Shown piece after piece: positions 1 to 10,400 of a stretch of 20,512 bases of DNA; positions within the stretch are counted from its first letter, which is position 1; every line of letters begins with the position of its first letter. Both the position numbers and the translations under genes were made by a program. The notes beneath the pieces were generated by a model. It ran no database searches. It was not told where the DNA came from and saw only the letters and a list, made by a program, of their open reading frames with translations. This DNA comes from Scedosporium boydii (Eukaryota > Ascomycota > Sordariomycetes > Microascales > Microascaceae): the NCBI GenBank assembly GCA_002221725.1, contig NJFT01000380.1, forward strand, positions 1 to 20,512, given 5' to 3'.

Positions 1-78
1 AAAAAAAAAAAAAAAAAAAAAAAAAAAGGAAAAGAAAAGAAAAGAAAAGAAAAGAAAGAAAAAAAGGAAGAGAAGAAT
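1..78. repeat. Polypurine tract (A27 then AAAAG-type repeats) at window edge
   Basis: A run of 27 A is followed by five or so AAAAG-like units and more A/G sequence to about position 78, so nearly every base is a purine. On the - strand this is a long pyrimidine tract. Fungal promoters often carry such tracts just upstream of the transcription start, so it could belong to a gene transcribed leftward off the window. It could equally be a simple microsatellite. No flanking gene is visible to decide. Confidence 0.8.
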
Positions 79-1280
79 AGCGTCGTTCCTCCGGCCGGCA
101 TATGGCAGAACTCGGCGCATTAACTCACCTACACGAAGTTCTATCTCGTCCAGGTGCAGGTCGACGTTGGTCTGACTTCGGTAGGAGCTCGTTCCTTGCC
201 ACACTCTTCCCATCATCCTCTCGGTCCCGAGGTTTTTCGTTCGTTCTACGCCCGGTGAGAAGGAGGAGCGGAGACCGGGCTCATCCGGCGCAGTTGGCCA
301 GTCTAATATTTCCTTTTTCTCGTTTCTGTTTGTCTCACCTCTTTCTCGCCCTCCCTCGGTCAACATCCGGGGAATCATCTCGGCGACGGAGAGTATTTCT
401 CCAAGAGGAGCGGGTTCCGAGTTGTGTATGTAGATCCCTCCCTTCTCCGTCTTCATAGACATCATAGATATACATGCATACACATATACAGGGCGGACTT
501 TTTTCTGAGGAGTCCTATTTGGAAGAAGCAACTTGCTGGCAAAAGCAAGTGTGTTATCCACTTGGAAGTGCGCACAGGAGAAGTGTGTGCTGTGGATGTC
601 TACGCTGTATCGGAACCGCAGAGATGTTTCTCCCTCTTAATTTTATGAGATTTTTCTTTATTCATTTGATCTATTCCTTTTGTTTTTTCTTTGGTTTTTT
701 TCTTTTCTTTTTCTTCTCTGGCTGTGGTATCTTGCCAGTCGAATATTTGGGGAGTCGTTTGTTACGCATCCGCTCTGTTGATCCCTCCTCAATCAGGACT
801 CAAAACGCAGAAATAACCAGCTGGGTTTTCTGGAAAGGAATACAGCTCAAGATGGCTAGACCTTCTCCATCCGTGAAGCGTCTTGCACCTCGTACGCATA
901 CACAGGTAAAGAGGAAGAGAGCCAACCACTCCAAAGGTGTGCGGATGGATACTCCTCGCGGTCATATACCCGTGCCCACCCACCATGCGGGTTATGCTTC
1001 ATCCTGCAGATAGAAAAAAGAGATAATATTTTAATGTGCGCCGGAGATATGTACAATATCAATGTTCCGGCTACGGATCCCCAAAGTCTGCGGAGGTTTA
1101 CTATGCGATTGTCGCTCTCCACCTTCCCTCACTCTTCTTTTTTCTTATTTTTTTGGCGCCTTTTTTATTTATTTGGTTATTTAACTTTCTTTTCGCAATT
1201 CAATCCTCCGCAAATAGAATCGTAGACGGCGGATAAGAAACAGATACAACTGCTTTTTTTGTCGTGGAAACCGGCCCGAG
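79..1280. other. Non-coding stretch, no gene recognised
   Basis: Open frames in this stretch are short (under about 180 codons), overlap in several frames and resemble no family I know. The sequence holds T-rich blocks at about 650-720 and 1130-1200, with the strand asymmetry usual in fungal promoters or UTRs. A small block of TATA/ACATA alternation lies near 465-490. I see no tRNA, rRNA or transposon signature. It may be upstream or transcribed non-coding DNA; nothing here decides. Confidence 0.5.
650..720 (+). repeat. T-rich/pyrimidine tract
   Basis: About 70 bases are overwhelmingly T with interspersed C, and include several runs of 6-7 T. A second similar block lies at about 1130-1200. 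Tracts like these precede transcription starts or lie in UTRs of fungal genes, but no coding sequence follows on this strand, so no promoter is claimed. Confidence 0.6.
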
Positions 1281-1377
1281 TAGGAGGGGGACGATGAGGA
1301 GGATGAAGATGGTGAGGGGGGAGGGACGAGGGACGAGATGACGGGAGGAGATGATGGGAGAAGTGTGAGATGAGATG
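1281..1377. repeat. G/A-rich polypurine block
   Basis: Roughly 95 bases are almost all purine, built from loosely repeated GAGGGAC, GAGATGA and GGAGGAGATGATG units. It is an imperfect low-complexity tract rather than an exact tandem array. The - strand is correspondingly C/T-rich and could be a promoter-type pyrimidine tract. Long purine runs of this kind can adopt non-B structure, but that is not shown here. Confidence 0.7.
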
Positions 1378-1891
1378 CTAGACCGAAACCAGGCCAGCTG
1401 AAGTGTGGGACTAGCGCACAACCGATGTCTCTGGAATTGCTTTTTCTATTCCCTTTGAGAGATTCGCGCCTGGGCGATTCCGCGTTTCCTACTTTGGAGG
1501 AGGTGTGGTTTGAGGCACCGGTTTTGGTCTGGGCGCTAAGGTTAGAAAACATGCCACGGTCAGGGATTTGATACTTGGGTTTCTTTGCTTTTCATCGACA
1601 CTTGAGGAGTTCCATGGATCTACGTGCCTTGTTTTGATGGAAGGGGGTTTCCCAGGAAGCACGCGAAAGAAAAGGGTCGTGGGTGGCATCTCAATACAAG
1701 TGGAGTCGATCGCAGACTTTCTGTGCCCCAACTACGAAACCGGTTTACGATGGAAATGCAGAGCTGGGCGGGATCAAGAGAGAGTGTGTGCGAGGGCACC
1801 ACCAGGCTGGCTCTCACTCCTCTTTCGTAGGCTGGCCTCCAAAACCCCCGGGCGCAAGGCCTTTCCTGATGAGGACGTTTTAACGAGATGC

Positions 1892-2028
1892 ACTTCGTAC
1901 TTTGTACACCACAAAGCATTGAGAATGTCAACAACAGATGTCATTTCTCATCGACGCCTCCTCTCGGACGCTGGGACGCTGGGGCGCTGGGACGCAGCAG
2001 TGGGGTTAGACTAGTGGTGTACGAAGTA
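1892..2028. repeat. Imperfect inverted repeat with about 100-bp centre (MITE-like)
   Basis: The left arm has ACTTCGTAC, an extra TTTGTAC, then ACCAC (1892-1912). The right arm, read on the - strand from 2028, has TACTTCGTAC directly followed by ACCAC. The arms therefore match over about 14 bases apart from the 7-base insertion. The whole is about 137 bp, the size of a very small non-autonomous element. I see no convincing target-site duplication, and the core is a motif common across the window, so chance pairing of two copies is possible. Confidence 0.3.
1966..1995. repeat. Short imperfect tandem repeat, unit GGGACGCT
   Basis: About four consecutive copies of an 8-base unit occur: GGACGCT, GGGACGCT, GGGGCGCT and GGGACGC. 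They differ by single changes. This is a minisatellite-scale expansion with no visible coding role. Confidence 0.75.
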
Positions 2029-2052
2029 TGAATGTAGGGGGTATGAAGCAGT

Positions 2053-2071
2053 GCACACTAGTGTAGTGTGC
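2053..2071. repeat. Perfect 8-bp inverted repeat with 3-base loop
   Basis: GCACACTA (2053-2060) and TAGTGTGC (2064-2071) are exact reverse complements separated by GTG. They would form a compact hairpin in single strands, or could be a dimeric protein-binding site. It lies just downstream of a GTACGAAGTA motif copy at 2019-2028. No T-run or gene end suggests a terminator role. Confidence 0.6.
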
Positions 2072-2530
2072 GTCGTGCGGTATGATGTTATTCGTAGCAC
2101 GCACCACTCGCCTCCGCCCAATTCGACGCAAGTCTCATTTGCATCTCTCGCAGACGTTAGCTGGCGACCAGTCGGGAGGGAGCCGGCGCGTACCGAGCAA
2201 GGAGGCCCGCAGACCACATCCCTGTACGGAGTAGGCTTATCGCTTGACATTTGACCCAGGCCGTGCCTTTGCGTCGGGAATGTTGGCGATGCCGATCGTG
2301 GAGAGCTTATGATGGTGGGGATGATACCATCTTGCCTTCGTACACAGCGGCAGTTAGCAGGAGTGTCGAGTATTGGGAAGTAGTAGGTAACTCCAGTATC
2401 TTCCCCCGGGCATGCTCGGCACCAAGCGATCGAATGCCCGCTCCATCTCCGGATTCGGTGCTGCTTGCGAGAATGGATGTATCTGCTCAACGGTGGCTGG
2501 CGTACTCTGCATCTTCTTCGCCTTTTCGAG

Positions 2531-2550
2531 ACCATACCTGACCATACCTG
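2531..2550. repeat. Direct tandem duplication of ACCATACCTG
   Basis: Two exact adjacent copies of this 10-base word are present. It is a small replication-slippage type duplication in non-coding sequence, with no function inferred. Confidence 0.8.
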
Positions 2551-3932
2551 TGCCTGCCATTTAGTTTCACCACTCAGAAGAAAGAACGCCACCAGCGCCG
2601 TTCACTAGCCAAAATGGCCTTTAGAAGGTCCGAGTGTGCTCGCTCGTTCCCTCCCATATGACGAGCCTCTCGCGTATTTGCACCTCCTACACCCTTGTGC
2701 TCCCCCTTTCCGTGGTTTGTTCAGCCAGACGGGATATCGAACGTTGACCAGGCGTTTGTGTTTCTAATCCTAGCGGGCCACCCATGAACACAATTCTACC
2801 AAGAAGGAAAAAGCAAAGTGGCAGAAATGAAAGCAGGATTTGTGTCGATTAGCTCCTCCCGAAATGCGAGATCTCGTTGCTGTTCCATGGCCTCGGGAAA
2901 CCGGTGTGCTGGGATGCTCTCACCGGCCGGCCGAACCCTCTCGAGATCGCTGAAAACTAGCTTCAACTCCACGCCATCAATCTACGAGTAATATATAGCT
3001 GTATTGCCACTCTCGGATATGCTCTATTCTCGTACCCCGTCGCCCTTTCGAGCATAATGAGCCGTAGAGAGGCCTACTTTTCCGAATATCTGGATCTGTG
3101 TCGGGATGTACACGGGGTCCTGCGGCTGCTCGACTTCGCTTTCCGAGTTCACAAACTAATTCCCAGATGTTGCCACGGATTGTATGCCACCACTCGGTTC
3201 CCAGCCCAAAATTCCCTTCCCCGATGCCCCTTCTGTGTAGTGCAAGCAGCTGATTGCTCCTTGTGCTACATCTTAGCTAGGCGATTCGCTCTTGGCAAGA
3301 CCAACTGTCCCAGCATCACCAGCAAATCCCTCGCCTGGCCAGCAAGATCGAGTATCACCATCCATATCCGTAGTAGAGCCACGCTACAAACAGTGCTCTC
3401 CGCTTCATCCTATTCCAAGGGGGGGTAGAAAAGAAACCCCAGCTCTGCTTCGTAATCTGTCTCTTCACTACGCCGGCAAAGAATGGCTATTTGCATTGCC
3501 CGATCATTGGGCAGCAGAGAGAGATGTAGCGGCGAGGGCCTGGATCTATCGTGGCGCTTTCCATTTCAAGCAAGGCTGTTCTGTTACCTCTGTTGATAGA
3601 CTCGCAGCTCTGCTCCACACATCCACACATGAGGTTTGGGTCATCGGTCATATGATGGATGCCACCTACAACATCTCATCGCATATTGTCGCAGCCAAGA
3701 ACAGAAAAAGCAAGTTCTGTTCTAGGCGATGACGATGCAAAACGCTCCGTCGCTTTACGGAAGACAGCCCGGCGGTTGGTTTAAACCGACCGATTCTACC
3801 CGTTGACTGCAGGATCCTCTCGCGACAGTTTGATAACAGACTTCTACGAAGAAGAACCGGGTATCGTCTTGTCAAAGGGGAAAAGCCGAATGGTTGTTAC
3901 GGGTCAGTTATCGATTTGAAGACGGCCCACGT

Positions 3933-4021
3933 GTAAGTACATATAGGCTCCTGGCCCTGGGCCACTTAGACAGCCGCAGGACGCCAGGCGGTTCCTGGCA
4001 CTAACTAAACCTATTGGCAAG
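3933..4021 (+). other. Isolated, well-formed spliceosomal intron signature
   Basis: GTAAGT at 3933 matches the fungal 5' splice consensus. CTAACTAAAC at 4001-4010 supplies an ideal branch site, and AAG ends at 4021, 16 bases beyond the branch region. The implied intron of 89 nt matches the 80-118 nt introns of the real genes in this window. Neither flank reads into a recognisable protein, so if it is spliced it most likely belongs to a non-coding transcript or a UTR on the + strand. A single signature of this quality can also arise by chance in 12 kb. Confidence 0.3.
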
Positions 4022-6180
4022 TTTAAACTAGGGAGCTTTTGGGGTTCCCCCACATGGTGTGTTGTGTCACTTGGTGTCATGAGTATTCGTCTTAAGTGCC
4101 ATGCCTGGCATGTTTACTTTGTAGTGCAGGGCCGTAGCCAGTCGATCACTTTACCATCCAATACTGAGGGGCGGCATATCGGGCGGGATTCAGCGTCTCC
4201 AAACACCACTTGGGGAATGAGCAAAGCAGATACTGGCCAATCGGTCTCCTTTGCATTGGAGATGTTAGAATAACGAGAACTAAACATAGGTGTTAGCAAA
4301 TTCATTCCGAAGAAGGAAAAGCTCCAGGGAGATACAGTGGCGTTTCGTTTAGAGGACTCAGAGAAACTGCTGGTGGACATGGGCTAATCATCGTGTTCGT
4401 GGCGGGTTGTTCCTCTCTGGATGGCACGCGGGAAGGCCGGGCTTTGGATTTGGTGATGTGCTTGGCAGGAACTCGCCACACTATAAAGCATATTCACAGA
4501 GCATTGTAGAGGGTGTTTTTCTACTCGGAATAATTAATGGCACCCTGCTCCCTACACGAGTGATGGGCCATACAGTTCCGTCTTGGAGGGGGTCTTACTT
4601 GTAGGACGCTTGATGCAGCCTTGGTTGCTCGTTCTCCACGGTTGTTGGCTGAAGTGGTTGGTGACCTCATTGATAGACGCACCTCGCAGGCTGGCTTGAT
4701 GCAGAGAAGACGGAGGAGATGCATGATGCATCTATGTGAGTACTCATTTACAGAATTCGCTTGCCCATCCAATCACCATCTCTATACGCGTAGGTAAGTT
4801 GAGTCATCTTTTATAAACCCGCCTTGGACATGGATTGGCTTTGCTTCGGTCACTTCGGTGAGGAGACTCGTGCATTTTCCCTAATGAGCTGCATCCGCCA
4901 TGAGGGGACACCCTCTAGCAGTCCAGCTGCAGTCAAGGGCCTCATCCAATCGCCTCCCATCCACTCTGGCCGGGCGACTGTGACTGGCACTCTTCGACAG
5001 ATGCAAGACCACCATTTTGTCCACATCCTCGGACGGGGTGCAGAACACCAAACTCTTAGTGGACTAGTCGGCGCATGGCCGCAGGTGAATAACTCGCGGC
5101 GGTTGGATAAGCCTTTTTTTCGTGAGGTGGGTAGGTTGAGCTGCGTCTTGCGGCGAGGACATGACGAGATGAGTTTGCTCCATACTCCGCAGGTCCTTGT
5201 CCTAGCCAAGCAGTGTGGTAATGGCTGCCCAGGTCATTTTTTGATGAAGCTAGGTCACCTCGGACCGCTAAGTTGGGGATGGGTTCTTGCCGAATTGGTG
5301 CACGTGCAGTAATATTGGAGCCAGCTGGGAGATCAAAGGGCAATACTGGGCTCCTGATGGAGATGCTGCTCAGAGAGAGCTCGGGGAATTGATCAGCTCC
5401 TGTTTCGATAATTAGTCCGAAGCCGACCGGTCGAGGATTGCTAGACTTGAAGCTTTGATGTAGTTTTAGTTGCCTCAAGCTCCTCGGCTGGCACTTGGGG
5501 AAAAATTCCACTTCATCTTCGGCCGCATGTGGCTCTCACGTAGTTTAGTACTTGTAATCTAGATTGGCATGCACTGAGGGGCCCCGGCGAGTACTTTCGA
5601 TATCATATTGACGGATCTTGATGCTATCGATATTGATCAATTGATATTTTATAGGCCCTCCCCCACCCCACCCCCAAACCACTATGGCGGGTTAGGCTTG
5701 AATAATATTACTGTACTGGTACCAAGCGAGTACAAAGTACACAACAACCTGGTCCAGCTGAACCTTGGTCGACACTCGCCCCGTCCCAGAATCCGATTCA
5801 ATCCCTCCCACGTGCCCCAAAGAAAGCGCGAGGACTTCCGAAGTCAAGGCCAGGACGCAACGGCCTTAAGGAGACGGTCCTTCATGATTGTGAGTGAGCT
5901 CACCGGGTGTGCATGCCGCCAAATTACGGCCCCAGAGCGAGGAGTATTTGTTGGACTCCGCCCAGGTGTTCCTTCATCACGTCTGTGTAGTGTATACCGA
6001 AATAGACTGTCGCGCTGATACCGTTGTTGCCCATTGACCCGACGAAGTCGGCATCGCCTTAAAATTAGCACTAGGAGCACGTTCTGTTGCCATTCCTTCG
6101 GGACGCTCGCACGGCATGTCAATTCTGCTGTTGATGTACATCGGCGTTGAAAGATTTAATGACATGACGAACTCGGCTTT
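4022..6180. other. Non-coding stretch, no gene recognised
   Basis: The longest open frame from an ATG here is about 160 codons (+ strand, 4830-5312). It is overlapped by - strand frames at 4850-5209 and 5056-5511. None has domains, a signal peptide or a repeated pattern that I can identify. On the - strand 4114-4380 also reads open from an ATG for 88 codons, again unrecognised. A variant of the window's palindromic motif (TACAAAGTAC) occurs at 5731-5740, and an E-box-like CACGTG lies near 5809. No RNA gene is seen. Confidence 0.45.
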
Positions 6181-6182
6181 GC

Positions 6183-6395
6183 ACTACTTCGTACTTCGTC
6201 TATAGTGTAGTGTTCATCGGTACAAACGGGCACCCCATTCTCTGCTTTCTAGAGTGGTAATTGTATTTGAATTTGATGTACTTTGTAGTGTACCTCGGTA
6301 TTTCGTCGTGATGTACACCCATTAATACAAGTACTTCGTATATGTATACAAATACCTCTCGCGCCAGGCTCTCTGGGCACTGCACTGCGAAGTAC
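6183..6395. repeat. Cluster of GTACTTCGTAC-type motif copies
   Basis: Within about 210 bases the motif or close variants appear four times. They are TACTTCGTACTTCGTC (6185-6200), GTACTTTGTA (6278-6287), GTACTTCGTA (6331-6340) and GCGAAGTAC (6387-6395). Three are accompanied by a TAGTGTA or TACACTA word within a few bases, which suggests a slightly larger degenerate unit. No open reading frame of note covers it. It may be a degraded repeat element or a cluster of binding sites. Confidence 0.55.
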
Positions 6396-9040
6396 ACTAT
6401 TCCCGACCCAAATGACGACGGCCCTGGCGTCTTTGATTTGCGGCGCTATCATCGGCTCGTCTCGCTCGGTCCGGAGCCGCGACGCATTGAGTGGTTTGCT
6501 AACGTGTGATAGTCTCGAAATTCAATATTGGATTTTTGGCCCAGGGGCCCACATCCCGAACCGCAGCACCTGCCAGGAGAGGCAATAGTACTATTCCCCT
6601 CCTGCATTCCTGCGCAGTAGCTGGTGGATCACTGGATCTTGGCTTGTCGAACGCTGTTTTCTTCGTCTATGAAGCCTGAAGGCTGGACTGCTGTAATAGT
6701 ACTCAATCCGTTTTCCATTTAGCAGCAGGACCATTCAACAGGGACTGCGAAGTAATTAATTTGCTTGGTGATCTGCGGGTGTCCCTTTCTAAATATCAAA
6801 ATATACACGTACACTTTGCAGCTTTGTCAAGTAATTATGCTCGTGGGGGGGCCAACTGTAATCGATTGATTTCTGCTCCCTCCCTGTCACGAAGGCAACG
6901 CGGTTTGACTCCACTGTGATAGTGCATTTCTTTAACTGCCGTGTGACAATGTGCTGGTCCTGATTGATCTCGACGCTAGTAACCACTCTGGCTCCGCCTG
7001 GTCGGATTGGTGGTAAAGCGAAACGGGAGAGAGTGAGGAAGGTACCTGATGGTGACTGTAACGACCTGATTCGCAGCCTAGCACATATGATTGAAGTAAA
7101 CTTATCAAAGCAGTAGTGGACGATTGCTTGCACATCAGGATTAACGACTCAGCAAGCGACTGCCTTCTTTGTAGGAAATCGGTGTTTCATCCACTTGAGC
7201 AACGCTGTGGTGGTACAAGTTGTACGAAGTAGTGTACTTTGCTCATCAGCCTGATACCTCAGATTAAATTGAAGTTCCCGTTTCCAAAGGGGCTCCGGTT
7301 CTGTGGCAGACGCAAAAAAAGACAACCAAAAAAAAGGAAGAAAAGAAGAGGGCACCGCGCTGTCGGGACCTGACAGAACAGGGATTGGCAGCCACCAAGC
7401 GGAACCGTTCAGGGACATGGTGTCAAGCAATTTTTACCTGGTGCTGGTGATCATGGTCTGGCAACCCCCACCTATCCCAAAGAATGGCTGGTAATAATAA
7501 TCTCAGGATTATTTCGAACGGGGCGAAACAGTGAAGAGCGAGTGAGGCCACGCCCTGGCTGGGGGAGACGCGTCGCCTCTTCCCACTCAGTGGTGCTATC
7601 CCCACCGCCCATTGATTTGATCGGCAGAAGGTTCCCCTTTTCTGTTCTCTCCTCATCCCCTTCCCCTTCGCGATGTTACCCCAGGTTTAAATCTACGAGG
7701 TAAGCTAGCGGCGTAGTGCCCTTGCTCCGGAATGACAAGCCAGGCCATGATGGTAGCATTCGCATGCCAAATTCCTTTACGAGCATCACTAAGTTTGGAT
7801 CGTGGTAATTAGCGTCTTCCTGCCTACTAATGCGGGCAAGCCAACCCCTATTCAGAAAGAAAACTCGGGGACTGGGGAGGTAGCTTGTCAATGGCATTGG
7901 GTTGTTCTGGCCTCGAGATGAAGCGGATTCGCCAGGTGCGTGTCATAGTCTGCAGAGGCTCTCACCTCTGCAAGAGCGGATTGTCGAACATTGCAGGACG
8001 GCCCAGGAACTTGCGGGATTCCCAATTTCTAATACTACACTACTTGCACATAGCCAGGCTCTGCAAAGTATTGGACAATTCTTCTGGCAAACGGGTTGAT
8101 AGAAGGAAGAACGGCTTGCTAGATTACCCTGAGACCCATCATCCAAGTACATGCAACTCTAAGGGTGCATCGGCGCGGGGGGCTGTTAATCGAGGTCATT
8201 ATACGCATGGTTTGTTCACGTCGACGCACCCAAACCCCACCCCCAACCTTCAGTTCGGCGGGATACATCGTACGTATCACGTCTCCATTCTTATGCGAGG
8301 GATAGATCATGCAGAATATGGTTGTAATGTCTCCATAATGGCACATGGACGGCGGGCCAAAGCGATATCTGCCGACAGGTAACTTGATCGATGAGATCTT
8401 ACGATGAGTAGGAAAAAGAAAACGAAAAATGAAAATTGGAAGTTGACACGACTCCATGCAGTACTTGGTAGGGTTGTAATGATCTCTCTCGTCAGCGTTG
8501 CCGATGATTCCGGGAAGTTTGTACGACACGGGTATGATGCTTTGATGCGAAGTCTCCCCGCACGACGTAATGGCGAAGAGAATGTTGGGGTTAAGCCGAG
8601 TCAGAAGGCAAGATATTTTCCGAGTGCTGTCGAGTTCCTTCACCGTTTCCTCTAACGTGAATGTAGCCCTGTCAATACCCTGGAGCGTTTTATTTTGTGC
8701 AAGCTGATATATTTCTCCATGATGAGAAGCTTATGGCTTCCATTCTCGCTCTGCGGGCAAATAATTCAACCCGAGTTCCATACCAGTATTACTACTTCGG
8801 ATGGTCGGTCGTAGATGGGCCAAGACCGTGCTGTGGCGTCGACTTTCAGGATCGGATGCCAGTTCCGGCGTTGGGTTACCGCTTTGGGGGGCACACGTCA
8901 ATGGCTTCCTAGAGGGGAGTACCTTAATTTACACCAGGCCTCAAGTGTTGTGCCTCCACGTTTTCGCTGGAACGGATGGACGGTTAGAGGTCTTTCAGCA
9001 GGGAGGATACGGCTGCCAAGGACGAAGTGGTAGGTTGGGT
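6396..9040. other. Non-coding stretch, no gene recognised
   Basis: Open frames up to about 175 codons exist on both strands (for example - strand 8119-8643 and + strand 7885-8382, which overlap each other). None matches a family I know, and no splice signals join them. A motif copy GTACGAAGTA lies at 7222-7231, with TAGTGTAC immediately after it. The sequence is mid-GC and not strongly A+T-biased, so there is no obvious sign of heavy RIP mutation. Confidence 0.45.
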
Positions 9041-10400
9041 GGCTGCGATAAGCGCACGAGGGAGAAGGCAATTTGAACTACCCATCGCCAAAGAAACGAC
9101 CTCTCTGCATCAAATTATTGACCATCACTAACTCGGGTTCATACTCATAGGCGTCCTGTGCTTCGCAACATGTTTTAGGAGCTTGATGTGCTCGACTAAC
9201 AATGGTTCTGGTTGCTCTGTTGTCGAACGAGGAGGAAGGAAGGTCGTTTCCGAAGCGAGTGAACCCCCTTCCCCCCTTTCTGGAGAGCGACAAGGTCCTT
9301 GAAGCCTGGTATAAAGTAAGGATAATATCCCGGGCTCTCAAAGGCTTCGTAGCATGGAGGTGTCCACACCATTGCCGTTGATCCATCCATTATCGTGTCT
9401 GCGAAGCGAGGTACCGCCATTCTGGGATCCCTCAGCCACTCCCACCCAGACTTTTCCATCAATACACCGGAGGATTACACCCGGAGCAACCCACGACGTA
9501 ATCCCGAAGTACCATCCCCCCATCGAATCAAGGACGAGAAAGGAAGGGTGGGATCGATTAAAAAGAGGATGGGGAAAAGCTACCGTGCTCCTGCCTCAGA
9601 AACTTGCAATATCCTAGCAGTATACTACCCCAATCCCTTCATTGATAGCAAGCACTCTCACGTCGACCAGGGGCAACATGCTTGAATGGTGTGGTTGTGT
9701 CAACTTCCTCGTGTCTGACGAATGCGACCCAACGAAGGCTACATGCGCCCGCCCCCACCGGAATACAGCGGACGAAGTATTTCGTAGGGGGATTCTTCCA
9801 TCCCGTCACCTGCATCTGATGTTCTGTGAACTTCAGAATCCCAACCATGTTTTCTCACATATAGCATTATATCAATACTATATCCGTGCCCCATCGTTAT
9901 GAACAGGGCTAGATCCCCCGAGAAATACCAGAAATACTCAGTGACTTTGATGCCAAGCCTTCTCAAGTACGCAATTGCCGTCATCTTGGAGAAGTGGCTA
10001 TCCGCCTCCGAAATATGCTTGTTTTGACTCCCACCCGACATGTCGGAGCTGGTGTTAATGAGAGAATCATGTATCTCACTTGGCTTCCTTCTCCCTAAGA
10101 TGAACGAGACACAACGAGTGAGCCTCTATCCAGGATTGTCATTTATATGGGCCGGATGAACCCGTTCGATTCTTGGTACGGATTGATTGCTCATCGCCTT
10201 CTGGAATCGCCAAGTGTCATCGCCTGCGCAGGAGATAAGGACGCCGAGCGCCCCCCAAATTTGAACAGGGACCCGCGGATCTGCCTCGCTTCGGAGGAAA
10301 GTTGTTCTCGTTGGGGGTCCCGGGGGGACTTCCACATGCCTTGAACCAGGGAACATCAAATTGATATCATTGCAACCCTCGCGAGCGGGAATGCTTCGTG
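9041..10400 (-). other. Stretch with several protein-like open segments on the - strand; possible decayed gene, unproven
   Basis: Reading leftward, - strand segments of 60-100 codons follow one another in different frames (10359-10126, 10041-9739, 9848-9639, 9523-9338, 9462-9196, 9386-9078). Some contain protein-like runs, for example GWYFGITSW near 9515 and YLRRLGIKV near 9960. I could not assign any to a family, and I could not link them with good introns. They may be remnants of an old gene or chance frames. I see no conserved catalytic motif. Confidence 0.15.

Larger units (their letters stand above)
1378..3932. other. Non-coding stretch, no gene recognised
   Basis: Many overlapping open frames of 60-195 codons occur on both strands. 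The longest, on the - strand at 2011-2592, opens only with GTG and is compositionally unremarkable. None carries a motif I recognise, and none joins to another through good splice signals into a longer protein. The stretch contains small local repeats (listed separately) and two copies of the GTACTTCGTAC-type motif at 1892-1900 and 2019-2028. Confidence 0.5.

Noticed and set aside
2011..2592. 193-codon - strand open frame
   Set aside because: It begins with GTG only, has no recognisable motif, and overlaps competing frames on the other strand.
4824..5511. Overlapping + strand (about 160 codons) and - strand (about 150 codons) frames
   Set aside because: Both strands are open at once, composition is ordinary, and there is no domain or splice partner; kept only as unassigned sequence.
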